Shown piece after piece: positions 10,816 to 21,973 of a stretch of 64,000 bases of DNA. The stretch covers positions 288,761,205-288,825,204 of the forward strand of contig NC_064616.1 of assembly GCF_023898315.1 (NCBI RefSeq), given 5' to 3'. Source of the DNA: Schistocerca nitens (lineage: Eukaryota > Arthropoda > Insecta > Orthoptera > Acrididae). The stretch's first letter is position 1; the number at the start of each line of letters is the position of its first letter. The translations under genes were made by a program, and so were the position numbers. Below the pieces are notes generated by a model. It did not search any database. It saw only the letters and a program-made list of their open reading frames with translations, and was not told where the DNA came from.

Positions 10816-10860
10816 CATTAATCTTCATTATTGCCTTCTTCGTTCACAAAACGAAGCGCC

Positions 10861-11061
10861 AGTTGATTGAAAATAATCAATAACGACCAGATTTTTTGGT
10901 GCGTAAGAACTGGATAATGTGGTAGCCAGAGCAACAGTAGAACCCCATCCGTATCGATGTAGTTCATTGAAAATAATCAATAATGACCAGACTTTTTTGA
11001 TGGGTGAGAACTGGAGAATGTAGTCCCCAGAGCAAAAGTAGACTCCCCTCCGTATCGATGT
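10861..11061 (+). repeat. Tandem duplication, two units of about 100 bp
   Basis: Unit 1 (10861-10960) and unit 2 (10961-11061) both start AGTTSATTGAAAATAATC and end CCGTATCGATGT, with about 15 scattered differences. No gene inside. Confidence 0.85.
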
Positions 11062-11064
11062 ACT

Positions 11065-11243
11065 TCAAGACATAACGGGCAACATGTGGTCTTAGCATGT
11101 TGGCAATGTAATAGCTGCTGTCGAAATTACGGATTAGGTGGACGACAGGGGATCGTGTTGTGTACAGAATGCCACCTCATACCATCACGCCAGGTGCTGT
11201 GCACCTATTAAGTTGACGAATGCAATCTGCCAACGTTCATTCT

Positions 11244-11283
<40 letters not shown>

Positions 11284-11570
11284 GGATACGGATACATTCA
11301 CTGTGAATAAGTGCGGAAAGACGGGACACTTACCTGAAAAAAAAGAACGCCGACGTGCTACTCCTGTGTCCAGTTTTATCGGTGGCTGCTCCACTCTCAG
11401 TGCGTGACAAGGAAAGCTGCAAAAAGGGTCAGAATGCTAGAAGTCCCTGGTCCTCCAGGCGTCGTTGTGCTTGTCGTCCTTCAGTCTAGCCCATTTCCTG
11501 ACTCGAAGTACGTGACGTGTCTCTACGGTCCTGCACGGCCAAACGAACAATACAAATCTGACGAAAACCA
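11065..11570 (-). pseudogene. Tc1-like transposase relic, minus strand
   Basis: On the minus strand the sequence keeps a PGVMV-like stretch near 11175 (complement of CCATCACGCCAGG), matching the MVWGAIS region of Tc1 transposases, and a KWARLKDD-like stretch near 11470. It is badly eroded and carries a CA microsatellite. The identification rests on these short matches and their order. Confidence 0.5.
11247..11280. repeat. (CA)17 microsatellite
   Basis: Uninterrupted CA dinucleotide run followed by a short GGATAC repeat, inside the Tc1 relic. Confidence 0.95.
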
Positions 11571-11589
11571 TCCGTGACCATTAGATGTC

Positions 11590-12430
11590 ACGAGAGACTG
11601 ACCCACCGGTACAAAAGGGAGTATTATGCTGTCAGCAGAGAAATATTGTGTTGTCAGTAGGGAAGCAGTAACTGTAGAGAGGGTCAGTCGGGAGAGGTCA
11701 GTGACTGGTCACTGGAAGTCACCAGGATAACAAATCCGTCGGAGACATTTCAGACCTTCTACACCCTCGCAAGTCGACTTCTGGTGATGTGATTGTGAGG
11801 TGAAAAGGCGAAGGAACAACCACAGCTAAACAGAGACCAGGTAGAACTCGTGTCGCGATCAGAAGCCATCGAGCATTGCGGAGGGTGGTTCTAGAAAACG
11901 CCTGAAACCAGAGGAAAGAACCATTCGTGAGCTCCAAAGTGCTTCCAGCAGTCCAGCTAACACAATGACCATGCGTAAGGCGTTAACAAGAATTGGGTAC
12001 AAAGATCGAGCAGCTACTCATAAGCCATATATTACTGCGGCCAATGCTAAGCGGTGCTTGTGGAGGTACACAATGGATGGCTTGAAACTAGTGATTTGTA
12101 GTGATTACTCACACTATACCCTCTGGCGATTTGATGTGAGGGTATACTTTTAGCCAATGTCTGGAGAAAATTACCTGCCATCATGTGTAGTATCAATAGT
12201 GAAGTACGGAGGAGGTGGTGCTATGGTTTGGGGGTGTTTTTGGTGGTTAGGGTGTGCTCTCCTTATTGTGGTTAAGAAAACGCTGTGTGTGGAAGGATAT
12301 GAATACATTGTACGGCATTGTGAGCTGCGAACAGTAGAGAAACAGTTCGGAGGCGATGATTGATTGTATCAAGAGACAATGCACCACGTCATAAAATAGC
12401 CTCTGTTTGGAAATGTTTTCTGAACAGTAA
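11590..12430 (+). pseudogene. Tc1-like transposase relic, plus strand
   Basis: Recognisable blocks in order are LTRIGYKDRAATHKPYI with AAKR (end of the DNA-binding part, 11980-12060), YSHYTLWRFDVRV (a SDESRYTLW-type block whose acidic partner is lost, about 12105-12145), PSCVVSIVKYGGGGAMVWGC (12178-12238) and a FGGDD region followed by a degraded QDNAPxHK block (12350-12400). Stops separate the pieces. The best-preserved relative is at 43624-45029. It is inactive. Confidence 0.75.
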
Positions 12431-13139
12431 CATTCTTGGAACACCTTTCGGATATTTTTAAAGAAATTTTGACTGTCTGATTGTAAATTATTACTCATTT
12501 GCTTCACACAAACATTATTTCGCCTTTACAGTCATTCTCAAGTGCTAGTTTTAACGTCACAAAATGTCCGACATGCCTAAATGACTTGTCATCGTCGACA
12601 CAATGTACATCTGCTATTACAAAGTAGTCGACGGGTGTTACAGGATATGAGTACGTATCGACGATACAAAATAAGCTGACCTGCCAAGTGATGAACCAGT
12701 ACCCAACTGTAATGCTTATTTGACAGCCAGTATGCTGCTGTGAGCTGCATTCGTCACATCCATGCATTAACTGATGTGTCTCGACTAAGTGTACGACTAA
12801 GCCGATGGTGTAAGAGGGCAAGAGGAATTTCAAAACCTCGCGCGACGTTAATGCGTAGTAGCTTCGGAGGCCTTTGCCGGCCCGTTTTAGATGGCTTGAT
12901 ATACCTCCAGCGTCTTATATCTGATTTCACATCCCGACTTCCTCTACACCAATGTGGTACGTTGTAAACAGTTATCGTTCACACTCTGAACTTTACAGGT
13001 GCGTAACAACTACACTGTCACGACAGATGCCTGATGATGAAGCCATCAAAGTTACGATATCGATCGTAATAAATGAACGATGTTAAATACAGCTATTTTG
13101 ACTTAATTTCAAAATAAAGAAAATAAATAGTTATTCTAC
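12431..13139. other. No recognised gene
   Basis: A 109-codon minus frame at 12504-12833 has no known domain. The stretch GATGATGAAGCCATCAAAG near 13030, followed by AATAAATG, looks like the tail of an unidentified retroelement, but I cannot classify it. Confidence 0.35.
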
Positions 13140-15345
13140 TCAAGAATAGGTTGTCGGCTGATTTTATCATTTTTCAGCAAAATTGAAGATGAAAGAGAAA
13201 GAGGACAGGAATTAGATGAAGTTAATATGGAAGATATGATACTGGGAGAAGAATTTTCCAAAGCACTGAAAGACCTAAATCGAAACAGCATACCTGCAGT
13301 AGACGACATGGCCGCAGAATTACTGATATTCATAGGAGAGCCAGCCATAATAAAACTATTCCACCTGTTATGTATGATATATAGCCTAGTAAACTAAGAC
13401 AAAAATAAGATCGAATACGGGAAAAATTCGTGCAGTCGCAAATTTTTTTACAGTGGTTGGGGGAGTGCCGTGGAACACGTACTAAAAATCGTAACCGGTG
13501 GGGTGTGAGCGTCGCCAGTGATTCGTAAGGCATGATGTGGAAAGGTCGGTATAACTTTATGAAACAACCTTTTGTGATGTAATGCGGTGGAGATAGTGGG
13601 AAATCGTTTGCTCAGTCTTCTGTTTGCAGACCTACGAAGGAGGGAAGTGGATGACCACAATCTGACGCTCTACTCTTCCCTCACACTTTTACCTTACACC
13701 CCCCTCCTTCTACCCTGATGTGTTGTTACACCACCAGAACCCAATTTATCCCTTAATACGGTTCTACCGCATTTATATGTGTAACACACACTTAATATTT
13801 GTTCTTAACTCACTTCATTTAACAATAAACATTAATTTTATACCACTAAACTACTATTTTTAATAATCTGTCATATTTCCATCCCCTGCAACGCGTAAGC
13901 TTTTAGTCCTAAAGAAAAAATGAACAGGATCTTTTCTGTGGGAAGTTTAATGTAATTTAATTTTGTACCGGGAAACAGTTTCACTAGAGTTTTCGAGTTA
14001 TTCAAGAAAAACATGGAAACGTTACTTTTAAACGACGCCCCCCACCCTCACACCCAACCGGTCAGAATATTTAGTATGTTGTTCACGACACTTCCTCCTA
14101 CTACTATACAAAAAATTACAACACGAATTTTTCCCCTAATTTTCGTTCGTTGACTGAACTAATATGAGACATGCGAAATACCCTCAGACTGAAAGGCAAT
14201 GTATTAATTCTCATTCCCAAGAAGGTAAGTGTTGATAGACGTAAATATTACAGAACGGCCAGTATAATACGTAAATCATCGTTTTAAAATACTGACAAGA
14301 ACTGTTAGCAGAAGAATGGAAAATCTGGTAAACGTCAACCTCGGAAGAACCAGTTCTGGTTCCGCAGAACTGTAGAAGGAGCACGCGAGGCAGTGCTGAT
14401 CATAGGACGTATCATAGAAGGCAGGTTGAAGAGAATCAATCCTACGTTTATAGCATTTGTAGATTTGTAAGATGCTTTTGATAGTGCTGACAGGAAAGCA
14501 CTCTTTTAAATCCTGAAGGTAGCGGGGAGAAGATGCAGGGAGCAAAAGTTTATCTATAACTCGTATAGAAATCAGACAGCAGCTACAAGAGTCAGAGGAT
14601 ACGAAAAGATGGTGGTAGTAGTAGTGTAGAAGGGAGTGAGACAGGGTTGTAGCTCATTCCCGACGTTGTTCTGTCTGTTAATTGAGGAACCAGCAAAGGA
14701 AACCAAGGAGAAATTAAGAAAGCGAATGAAGTTCAGGGAGAAGAAATTAAAAATTTAGGTTTGCCGCTGGCACTGAAATTCTGTCAGAGGCACCAAATGA
14801 CTTGGAAGAGCAGTTGAACGGAATGGATCGTGTCTTGAAAAAGAGACTGTATGATGAACGCCAACAAAAGTAAAACAAGGGTAATGGAATGTAGTCGAAT
14901 TAAATCAGACGATGCTGAGGGAATTAGATTAGGAAATCAGACGTTGAAAGTAGTAGATGAATTTTGGTATCCGAGCAGCAAAATAACTGAAACAAGGTAC
15001 TAGAGAAAAATTCTGAAGATTATATAGTTATATCGCGTAACTAACGAGGAGGCATTCAAAGGATTTGAGGAAAAAAGAAATATATGGCATGATTTGACTA
15101 AAGGAAGGGTTCAGTTGAGACGATACAGCATGAGGCATCAAAGAATCATCATTTTGCTAATGTAGGGAATAGTGAGAGTTGAAAACTGTATAGGGAGACC
15201 AAAACGTTAAACAATAATCAGGTTAAAATCACGTCAGTTGCAGTAGTTATGCAAAGACGAGGGAGCTGGCACAGTATAGCCTAACGCAGAGAGTTGCATC
15301 AAACCATTCTCTGGGCTGAAGACCACAACAATAACAGCAACACAT
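13140..15345 (+). pseudogene. Decayed LINE (reverse transcriptase), interrupted by a foldback element
   Basis: The 5' part (13175-13395) reads DERERGQELDEVNMEDM and FSKALKDLNRNSIPAVDD, the conserved region before the catalytic fingers. After a 0.75-kb insertion the frame resumes with GNVLILIPKK (about 14195), a FVDLxDAFDSADRK palm motif (near 14450-14495), GVRQGCS (14632) and the thumb up to 14900. The 3' end has GGGCTGAAGACCACAACAAT (15311), a tail shared by such LINEs. Many stops. Same family as 3295-4430; I infer an RTE- or CR1-related clade. Confidence 0.75.
13405..14160. mobile_element. Foldback/TIR element inside the LINE
   Basis: The left end (13415-13515, GGGAAAAATTCGTG ... ACCGGTGGGGTGTGAG) is matched in reverse complement by the right end (14035-14145), giving imperfect inverted repeats of about 100 bp. 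The interior has no coding potential, so it is a non-autonomous DNA element. Flanking AACTAA is a possible short duplication. The LINE frames stop on the left and resume on the right, which confirms insertion. Confidence 0.75.
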
Positions 15346-15350
15346 TAAAT

Positions 15351-15400
15351 ACCCTCCAGCACACACCGTTGGGTGCTATGCAGAGTACCAGATGTAGAAA
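15351..15400 (+). mobile_element. Solo 3' end of a CR1/Jockey-type LINE
   Basis: ACCCTCCAGCACACACCGTTGG ... CAGATGTAGA matches the last 50 bp of the LINE copies ending at 19925, 26785 and 31976. It is probably an extremely 5'-truncated insertion or a remnant. Confidence 0.6.
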
Positions 15401-16260
15401 AATATTTTGCAGTCCCGGAGAATACACCCGAGCTCTCCGAGTGGTATTTAGACGCTACAATGGCACGTTCTATCAATTGAGTGAAGGTAGGAACGGGAAG
15501 GAAAAAGTCGCTCATATACTGAAACGTATTGCGCAGATTTCCATGCGTAGCTGCATTAAGAAAGACGGGATGTTAACCTACTGACAGAAGATTGTCACCA
15601 GCTGCCAGTGGGACGCTCGTTTGACCTGCAAGTGTAAGCCAAGTTCTCCGTGGAGCTGGAAAATTGAACGCGAAATTTGTTAGGCGTCTCCATGCCGCAG
15701 CGGCGGCCCGGAAATTGGGCAGAGGAGAACCAATAAGTCGACCCACAGGTAGTACGCGCGCAGCCATCGATTTCTCGCGCCTGCGCCAGATTAAAATGAC
15801 GCTCTGCCGTCGCCATTCAGCACGTCTGCCACAGACAGACCATATCCGGGGCAATTACAGTCTCGCGCAAAAAATTTCTGTAGTACGTGGGTTGTGGCCT
15901 GGAAAACGGCATGACGCTGCAAAGAGCAGGATGTCAGCGTAATTGTTCGTAGTCAGCTTTTACATTCCTCCTTGCGCGACCGAACTTCGTAAGGTAATTG
16001 TCAAACTGGGAATCCCTCTACTCACAAGTGTCTCGCTTCTTATTCGGCATCGGAAAGTATGTATCCACATAGCAAGATCGTTTCCATAATAAGATATTCA
16101 TTGGTAAATTTCAGAATCGAAAGACACGAAACCCCAGCAACAGCATTATTTGTTTCATTGGCTCCAATACTGGCGCACATCGGTCACATGATTCCAGAAG
16201 ACGAAATCGTGTTCACTCATTCATTCATGTAGTTGTTTATATTCACGGCGTTACTTATTT
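15401..16260. other. No recognised gene
   Basis: A GC-rich patch at 15600-15900 gives overlapping frames of about 90 codons on both strands with no known domain. I do not call a gene. Confidence 0.4.
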
Positions 16261-16261
16261 G

Positions 16262-16570
16262 TAATGATTATAAAGAATCCGCCTCGATTGCAAATAGCAA
16301 CCGGATGTTGACCAAGGTTTCGGAGCGGATAACCACACCTTCTTCGGAACACACTAATAGCTATTGAAATGGTACATACGTACCGTTCATTTTACATTTT
16401 GTGCGAGTCTTTTGCCCTTTTGGGCGTTCTCTATTAATGTTGGACCATGCCTCTTTGGGCAGTTTGTAGTTTTAGTGTGTTCCGGACAAGGCGCGGTTAT
16501 CCGCGACCAAACCTATGTCAACATGTGGTTACTATTTGCAATCGACGCGGATTCTTTATAATCATTAAAT
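16262..16570. repeat. Inverted repeat, hairpin-forming (MITE-like)
   Basis: The left arm 16262-16352 (TAATGATTATAAAGAATCCGC ... GGAACACACT) and right arm 16476-16570 are about 95-bp reverse complements with few mismatches, around a spacer of about 120 bp. No gene is present. The arms contain GCGGATAACC and CGATTGCAAATAG. Confidence 0.85.
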
Positions 16571-16589
16571 CATTCACGATTGCTGACGC

Positions 16590-17100
16590 GCTGCAATGTT
16601 AAAAGTTCTCAACTTACTTATCTGTCTCTCGTGCCAAGTATCACTTTCCCCGTGTCCTGTTCCGGTCGCAATTATGCGCATCAAGAACGATTGTTGGTAA
16701 GCCTTAGTCTGAACTTGAATTTCTCTAATTTTACTTTGATGGTTCTGTGCGAGATGTACGTAGCAGGAACTAGTATACTGGTTGATTTTTCCAAGAACGT
16801 ACGATCTCGCAATTTTTATAGTAAACAAATCGATGATACACATCGCCTCTCTTGGAGCGTCTGTCAGCGGAGTTCGATGAGCATTTCCGTGACGCTTTCG
16901 CGGTTAATAAAAGAACTTGAAATGAAACACGCTGTTCTTTTATAAGTCTTCTGGATTTCCTCAGCCAGTTGTATCCAGTACAGATCCAACATTGCAAAGC
17001 AATATTCAAATATTTTTTCGAAATAGGGTTTTGCAAGCTACCTCCATTGAAACTCAGTCTAGCATCTCCATTACCTGCGACGCTTTCCACATGGGCCAGT
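16590..17100 (-). pseudogene. CR1/Jockey-type LINE C-terminal fragment, minus strand
   Basis: On the minus strand, blocks matching the LINE C-terminus appear: NRESVTEML near 16880, LQERRCVSS near 16840, SKIREIQVQTKAYQQSF near 16690. Frames are broken. It is a diverged fragment of the family at 17440-19925. Confidence 0.7.
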
Positions 17101-17439
17101 GCTAGCTCCTCTCCTCTTTTCCCTGTATATAGCAGGTATGCCTAAGACTCATCAGGCAAATTTGGATATACTGGCGATTGGGCTCTTGCTGCGACATGAG
17201 CGATAGTGAGTGTTTCCCTGACTGAAAACCTATAAATTATTCGTAAATACTGGAGGTTACAGCCAAGTCCTGCAGAGCAGAAGTCACCAGCTTCCATCTT
17301 AACAACAAGCTTGCAAACAAGAAAATAAAGGTATAATTTGAAGGGAAACAACTGTCCCATAAGAAAAGTCACTATATCCAGTGGTCACTTTTGACACGGC
17401 GTTCAGCTTCAAAGAGCATTTACTGAAAACAGCCGCTAA
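17101..17439. other. No recognised gene
   Basis: Spacer between two LINE fragments. Nothing recognisable on either strand. Confidence 0.4.
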
Positions 17440-17636
17440 GATACAGTTCCCCACAGTCGTCTAATGAACAAAGTAAGAGCATATGGACTATCAGACCAAT
17501 TGTGTGATTGGATTGAAGGGTTCCTAGATAACAGAACGCAGCATGTCATTCTCATTGGAGAGAAGTCTTCCGAAGTAAGAGTGATTTCAAGTGTGCCGCA
17601 GGGGAGTGTCGTAGGACCGTTGCTATTTACAATATA

Positions 17637-19058
17637 CACTCCCGGAAATGGAAAAAAGAACACATTGACACCGGTGTGTCAGACCCACCATACTTGCTCC
17701 GGACACTGCGAGAGGGCTGTACAAGCAATGGTCACACGCACGGCACAGCGGACACACCAGGAACCGCGGTGTTGGCCGTCGAATGGCGCTAGCTGCGCAG
17801 CATTTGTGCACCGCCGCCGTCAGTGTCAGCCAGTTTGCCGTGGCATACGGAGCTCCATCGCAGTCTTTAACACTGGTAGCATGCCGCGACAGCGTGGACG
17901 TGAACCGTATGTGCAGTTGACGGACTTTGAGCGAGGGCGTATAGTGGGCATGCGGGAGGCCGGGTGGACGTACCGCCGAATTGCTCAACACGTGGGGCGT
18001 GAGGTCTCCACAGTACATCGATGTTGTCGCCAGTGGTCGGCGGAAGGTGCACGTGCCCGTCGACCTGGGACCAGACCGCAGCGACGCACGGATGCACGCC
18101 AAGACCGTAGGATCCTACGCAGTGCCGTAGGGGACCGCACCGCCACTTCCCAGCAAATTAGGGACACTGTTGCTCCTGGGGTATCGGCGAGGACCATTCG
18201 CAACCGTCTCCATGAAGCTGGGCTACGGTCCCGCACACCGTTAGGCCGTCTTCCGCTCACGCCCCAACATCGTGCAGCCCGCCTCCAGTGGTGTCGCGAC
18301 AGGCGCGAATGGAGGGACGAATGGAGACGTGTCGTCTTCAGCGATGAGAGTCGCTTCTGCCTTGGTGCCAATGATGGTGGTATGCGTGTTTGGCGCCGTG
18401 CAGGTGAGCGCCACAATCAGGACTGCATACGACCGAGGCACACAGGGCCAACACCCGGCATCATGGTGTGGGGAGCGATCTCCTACACTGGCCGTACACC
18501 ACTGGTGATCGTCGAGGGGACACTGAATAGTGCACGGTACATCCAAACCGTCATCGAACCCATCGTTCTACCATTCCTAGACCGGCAAGGGAACTTGCTG
18601 TTCCAACAGGACAATGCACGTCCGCATGTATCCCGTGCCACCCAACGTGCTCTAGAAGGTGTAAGTCAACTACCCTGGCCAGCAAGATCTCCGGATCTGT
18701 CCCCCATTGAGCATGTTTGGGACTGGATGAAGCGTCGTCTCACGCGGTCTGCACGTCCAGCACGAACGCTGGTCCAACTGAGGCGCCAGGTGGAAATGGC
18801 ATGGCAAGCCGTTCCACAGGACTACATCCAGCATCTCTACGATCGTCTCCATGGGAGAATAGCAGCCTGCATTGCTGCGAAAGGTGGATATACACTGTAC
18901 TAGTGCCGACATTGTGCATGCTCTGTTGCCTGTGTCTATGTGCCTGTGGTTCTGTCAGTGTGATCATGTGATGTATCTGACCCCAGGAATGTGTCAATAA
19001 AGTTTCCCCTTCCTGGGACAATGAATTCACGGTGTTCTTATTTCAATTTCCAGGAGTG
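17637..19058 (+). mobile_element. Full-length Tc1-type transposon, copy 2
   Basis: 1422 bp, the same length as copy 1, between TA sites at 17635-17636 and 19059-19060. The left end CACTCCCGGAAATGGAAA and right end complement of CACTCCTGGAAATTGAA are the inverted repeats. The target lies in the LINE between VVGPLLF and the FADD block. Confidence 0.95.
17881..18903 (+). CDS. Tc1-family transposase, intact, DD32E spacing
   Basis: 340 residues, MPRQRGREPY to GYTLY, with about eight substitutions against copy 1 (for example I21, R33, C160, G168, I225). Catalytic residues D155 (SDESRF), D244 (QQDNARPH) and E277 (SPDLSPIE) are present with 32 residues between the last two. The two N-terminal helix-turn-helix segments are intact. 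Upstream, the frame stays open through the element's leader into the LINE from 17464, giving a continuous 479-codon frame. I take the transposase start at 17881 because it matches the other copies. Known role of the family: TA-targeted cut-and-paste transposition. Confidence 0.93.
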   Translation: MPRQRGREPYVQLTDFERGRIVGMREAGWTYRRIAQHVGREVSTVHRCCRQWSAEGARARRPGTRPQRRTDARQDRRILRSAVGDRTATSQQIRDTVAPGVSARTIRNRLHEAGLRSRTPLGRLPLTPQHRAARLQWCRDRREWRDEWRRVVFSDESRFCLGANDGGMRVWRRAGERHNQDCIRPRHTGPTPGIMVWGAISYTGRTPLVIVEGTLNSARYIQTVIEPIVLPFLDRQGNLLFQQDNARPHVSRATQRALEGVSQLPWPARSPDLSPIEHVWDWMKRRLTRSARPARTLVQLRRQVEMAWQAVPQDYIQHLYDRLHGRIAACIAAKGGYTLY

Positions 19059-19925
19059 TATATACATGTCTTTGTGGATAACATCGGAAGTTCACTGAGG
19101 CTTTTTGCGGATGATGCTGTAGAACATTGAGAGGTTGTAACAATGGAAAATTGTACTGAAATGCAGAAGAATCTGCAACGAATTGACGCACGGTGCAGGA
19201 AAGGGCAATTGAATCTCAATGCAGACAAGTGTAACGTGCTGCGATTACATAGAAAGAAAGATCACTTATCATTTAGCTACAATATAGGTCAGCAACTGGA
19301 AGCAGTTAATTCCATAAATTATCTGGGAATACGCATGAGGAGTGATTTAAAATGGAATGATCATACAAAGTTGATCGTCGGTAAAGCAGATGCCAGACTG
19401 AGATTCATTGGAAGAATCCTAAGGAAATGCAATTCGATAACAAAGGAAGTAGGTTACAGTACGCTTGTTCGCCCACTGCTTGTATATTGCTCAGCAGTGT
19501 GGGATCCGTACCAGACAGGGTTGATAGAAGAAATAGAGAAGATCCAACGGAGAGCAGCACGCTTCGTTACAGGATCATTTAGTAATCGCGAAAGCGTTAC
19601 GGAAATGATAGATATACTCCAGTGGAAGTCTCTGCAGGAGAGACGCTCAGTAGCTCGGTACGGGCTTTTGTTGAAGTTTCGAGAAGATACCTTCACCGAG
19701 GAGTCAAGCAGTATATTGCTCCCTCCTACGTATATCTCGCGAACAGACCATGAGGACAAAATCAGAGAGATTAGAGCCCACACAGAGGCATACCGACAAT
19801 CCTTCTTTCCACGAACAATACGAGACTGGAATAGAAGGGAGAACCGATAGAGGTACTCAAGGTACCCTCCGCCACACACCGTCAGGTGGCTTGCGGAGTA
19901 TGGATGTAGATGTAGATGTAAGATG

Positions 19926-20419
19926 ACAAGAAAAAACGTCTTCCAGAAATTTTGTGGCACGACATGGGAATCATCAGCTCCAACATAAGGACATCTGCTC
20001 TTGCACTGCAGTCTGGACCAACAGCCCATACAATAGACTCGTTCATACGCATCTCAACCACACTATACGTATAAACGCAGGAACAATCAGAAATGCTCCA
20101 ACTTTCTGGCTGCCTACCCTCAGCCATACAGTTCCCCATTTTTGCGCCGTGAAGCTGCTCTCAAGCAGGAGTTTAAAAAAAGTACCCGGCGATTAGTTTT
20201 ATGAGGGAGTTCTACGTTAAATCGCTCTGCGTGCTTTTTCTTAGACGTTTAAAAGATGTTACTGCTTCCAGGAATTTTTTAAACCTTGTAATCAAACAGT
20301 ACGGGCCTTTTGGCGCTTTGTGCGCAATATGTTACACTTGTTTACGTTGAGAATGAAATATTACTTCCCTGCACTAATAAGGGGAAGGCGTCAGAAACAG
20401 CCAACCGATTCGTCTCGTA
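19926..20419. other. No recognised gene
   Basis: Low-complexity and AT-rich patches, no domain seen. Confidence 0.4.
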
Positions 20420-21500
20420 CACTCATCAGCCACAACATTATAACCACCGACCTGCTATTGCTAGTCAGACACACGCACAGTGCATGTAGTGTCGGTAAGT
20501 GTGCTGTCCGTGTGTAGAATGAGGAAGGTGCGCGATCTGTCTGAACGAGGGCTGACTGAAATGGCCCAGAGGCTAGGCACGAACATTCCAGAAACTGCAC
20601 GACTTCTCAGGCGTTCGAGGAGTGTTGTGGTGAGTGTATTCAACACGTGGTGAAACCACGTCGAGTCGTCATGGGATCGTGCGGCCACCCCTGATTACAG
20701 ATGTCAGACGTCGTAGTCTGGGCAGAGCGCTAAAACACGACAGGAATCTAACTGTACGTGAATACACAATGCATCTAACACTACTAATGATGGGCCTCCG
20801 CAGCAAGTGCCAATGTTAACACCAAGCGATGGGCAGCAACGACTGAAATGGGCACGTGGCCATCGACACTAGACGTTGGCACCGTGACAGAGCGTTACAT
20901 GGTCTGATGAATCCCAATACATTCTTCATCGAATCGATGGGAGGTCGCGAATCCCTCGTATTCCAGGGAAACAACTCCTTGACACCTGTACTGTGGGACA
21001 GAGACAAACTGGCGGCCTGCCGCTGTGGCCGAGCGTTTCTAGGCGCTTCAGTCCGGAACCGTGCTGCTGCTACGGTCGCAAGTTCGAATCCTGCCTCGGG
21101 CATGGATATGTGTGATGTCCTTAGGTTAGTTAGGTTTCAGTAGTTTCTAAATCTAGGTGACTGATGGCCTCAGATTTTAAGTCCCGTAGTCATTTGAACA
21201 AGCTGGCGGCGGCTCCTTTATGCTATGGGAAATATTGACGTGGTCATCCATGGGTCCAGTGGACCTCGTGCAAGGCACCACGATGGCCAAGGAGTATGGT
21301 ACACTGGCTGCAGATAACGTCCACCCCTTGGTAACGATCATGTTTCCCGACGGCAGTGGCATTTTTCAACAAGATAATGCGCTATGTCACAAGGCCAGGA
21401 GTGTGATGGGGTGGTTCGAGGAACACAGTGGCGAGTTCCAGTTGATGTGCTGGCCACCCAACAGGAGTAGACAACCTGTGTTCGATTCCCAGTGCATTTT
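20420..21500 (+). pseudogene. Tc1-like transposon relic with a SINE in it
   Basis: Blocks in order are the 5' flank CAGCCACAACATTATAACC (20427), VRDLSERGLTEMA-like helix-turn-helix (about 20525-20570), SDESQYILHRIDGRSR (first catalytic D, about 20904-20950), and, after a SINE, FQQDNALCHKARSVMGWFEE (second D, about 21365-21425) with WPPN. The sequence ends before the third catalytic residue, so the 3' part is missing. Stops are frequent. Different family from the young Tc1 copies. Confidence 0.8.
21017..21202 (+). mobile_element. tRNA-derived SINE (family A)
   Basis: Slightly shortened 3' body (CGTAGTCATTTGAACA). Target-site duplication CTGGCGGC at 21009-21016 and 21203-21210, inside the Tc1 relic. 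Confidence 0.88.
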
Positions 21501-21973
21501 GAAGTTTTTTTCGTTTCTATTTTTTACCTTTTCGAAACTAGAATAGGAGGGTTAATAAGGTAGGTAATTCATTAAGTAATAATAACTACGTAGGCAAATA
21601 AATCTTTTCAAAGGACTTGGCCTAGTAAAGAATTAAACATTTAACCGCGATCGCTTTACAATGGCCCTATAACTCACTCTGTTACGTGTTTTCAGTTTCC
21701 TTCGCACAGCTATATGGACGGTAATTGTCATATAAACATTCGAAGGAAATATACTCGCAGCACCAAGAACATTCTAACGAATGCAATCTTCAGGCAACTA
21801 CGATGACGTTCTGAAATGTAATGCCTCCGAATTTTTTACGTGAAAAATCTTAAAGCTTTTTAAATAAAACAAATTAACATTCTACATATTTATTCTTAAC
21901 GGCTAGCTATTTATTTCTCAACATATTCACCCTGGCGACGAAAACATCTCTCCCAGCGAGAGACCAGTTTGTT

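Larger units (their letters stand above)
17440..19925 (+). pseudogene. CR1/Jockey-type LINE, 5'-truncated, split by Tc1 copy 2
   Basis: The reverse transcriptase is readable from AYGLSDQLCDWIEGFLDN (17475) through VPQGSVVGPLLF (17595-17630). Tc1 then interrupts, and the frame resumes with VDNIGSSLRLFADDAV (catalytic FADD, 19075-19122). A stop follows in AVEH*E, then a 235-codon open frame (19143-19850) with QLNLNADKCNVL, LRFIGRILRKCN, VYCSAVWDPYQTG and RRAARFVTGSF. The 3' end has CACACACCGTCAGGTGGC and a GATGTA tandem tail (about 19901-19922). Apart from the Tc1 and one stop this copy is well preserved. Sister copies lie at 25893-26785 and 30460-31976. Confidence 0.9.

Noticed and set aside
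12504-12833. 109-codon minus-strand frame as a secreted or membrane protein
   Set aside because: Some hydrophobic stretches, but no signal-peptide pattern at the start and no conserved domain; a chance frame is as likely.
15573-15942. Overlapping frames of about 90 codons in a GC-rich patch
   Set aside because: Open on both strands because of base composition. No start context, domain or splice site singled one out.
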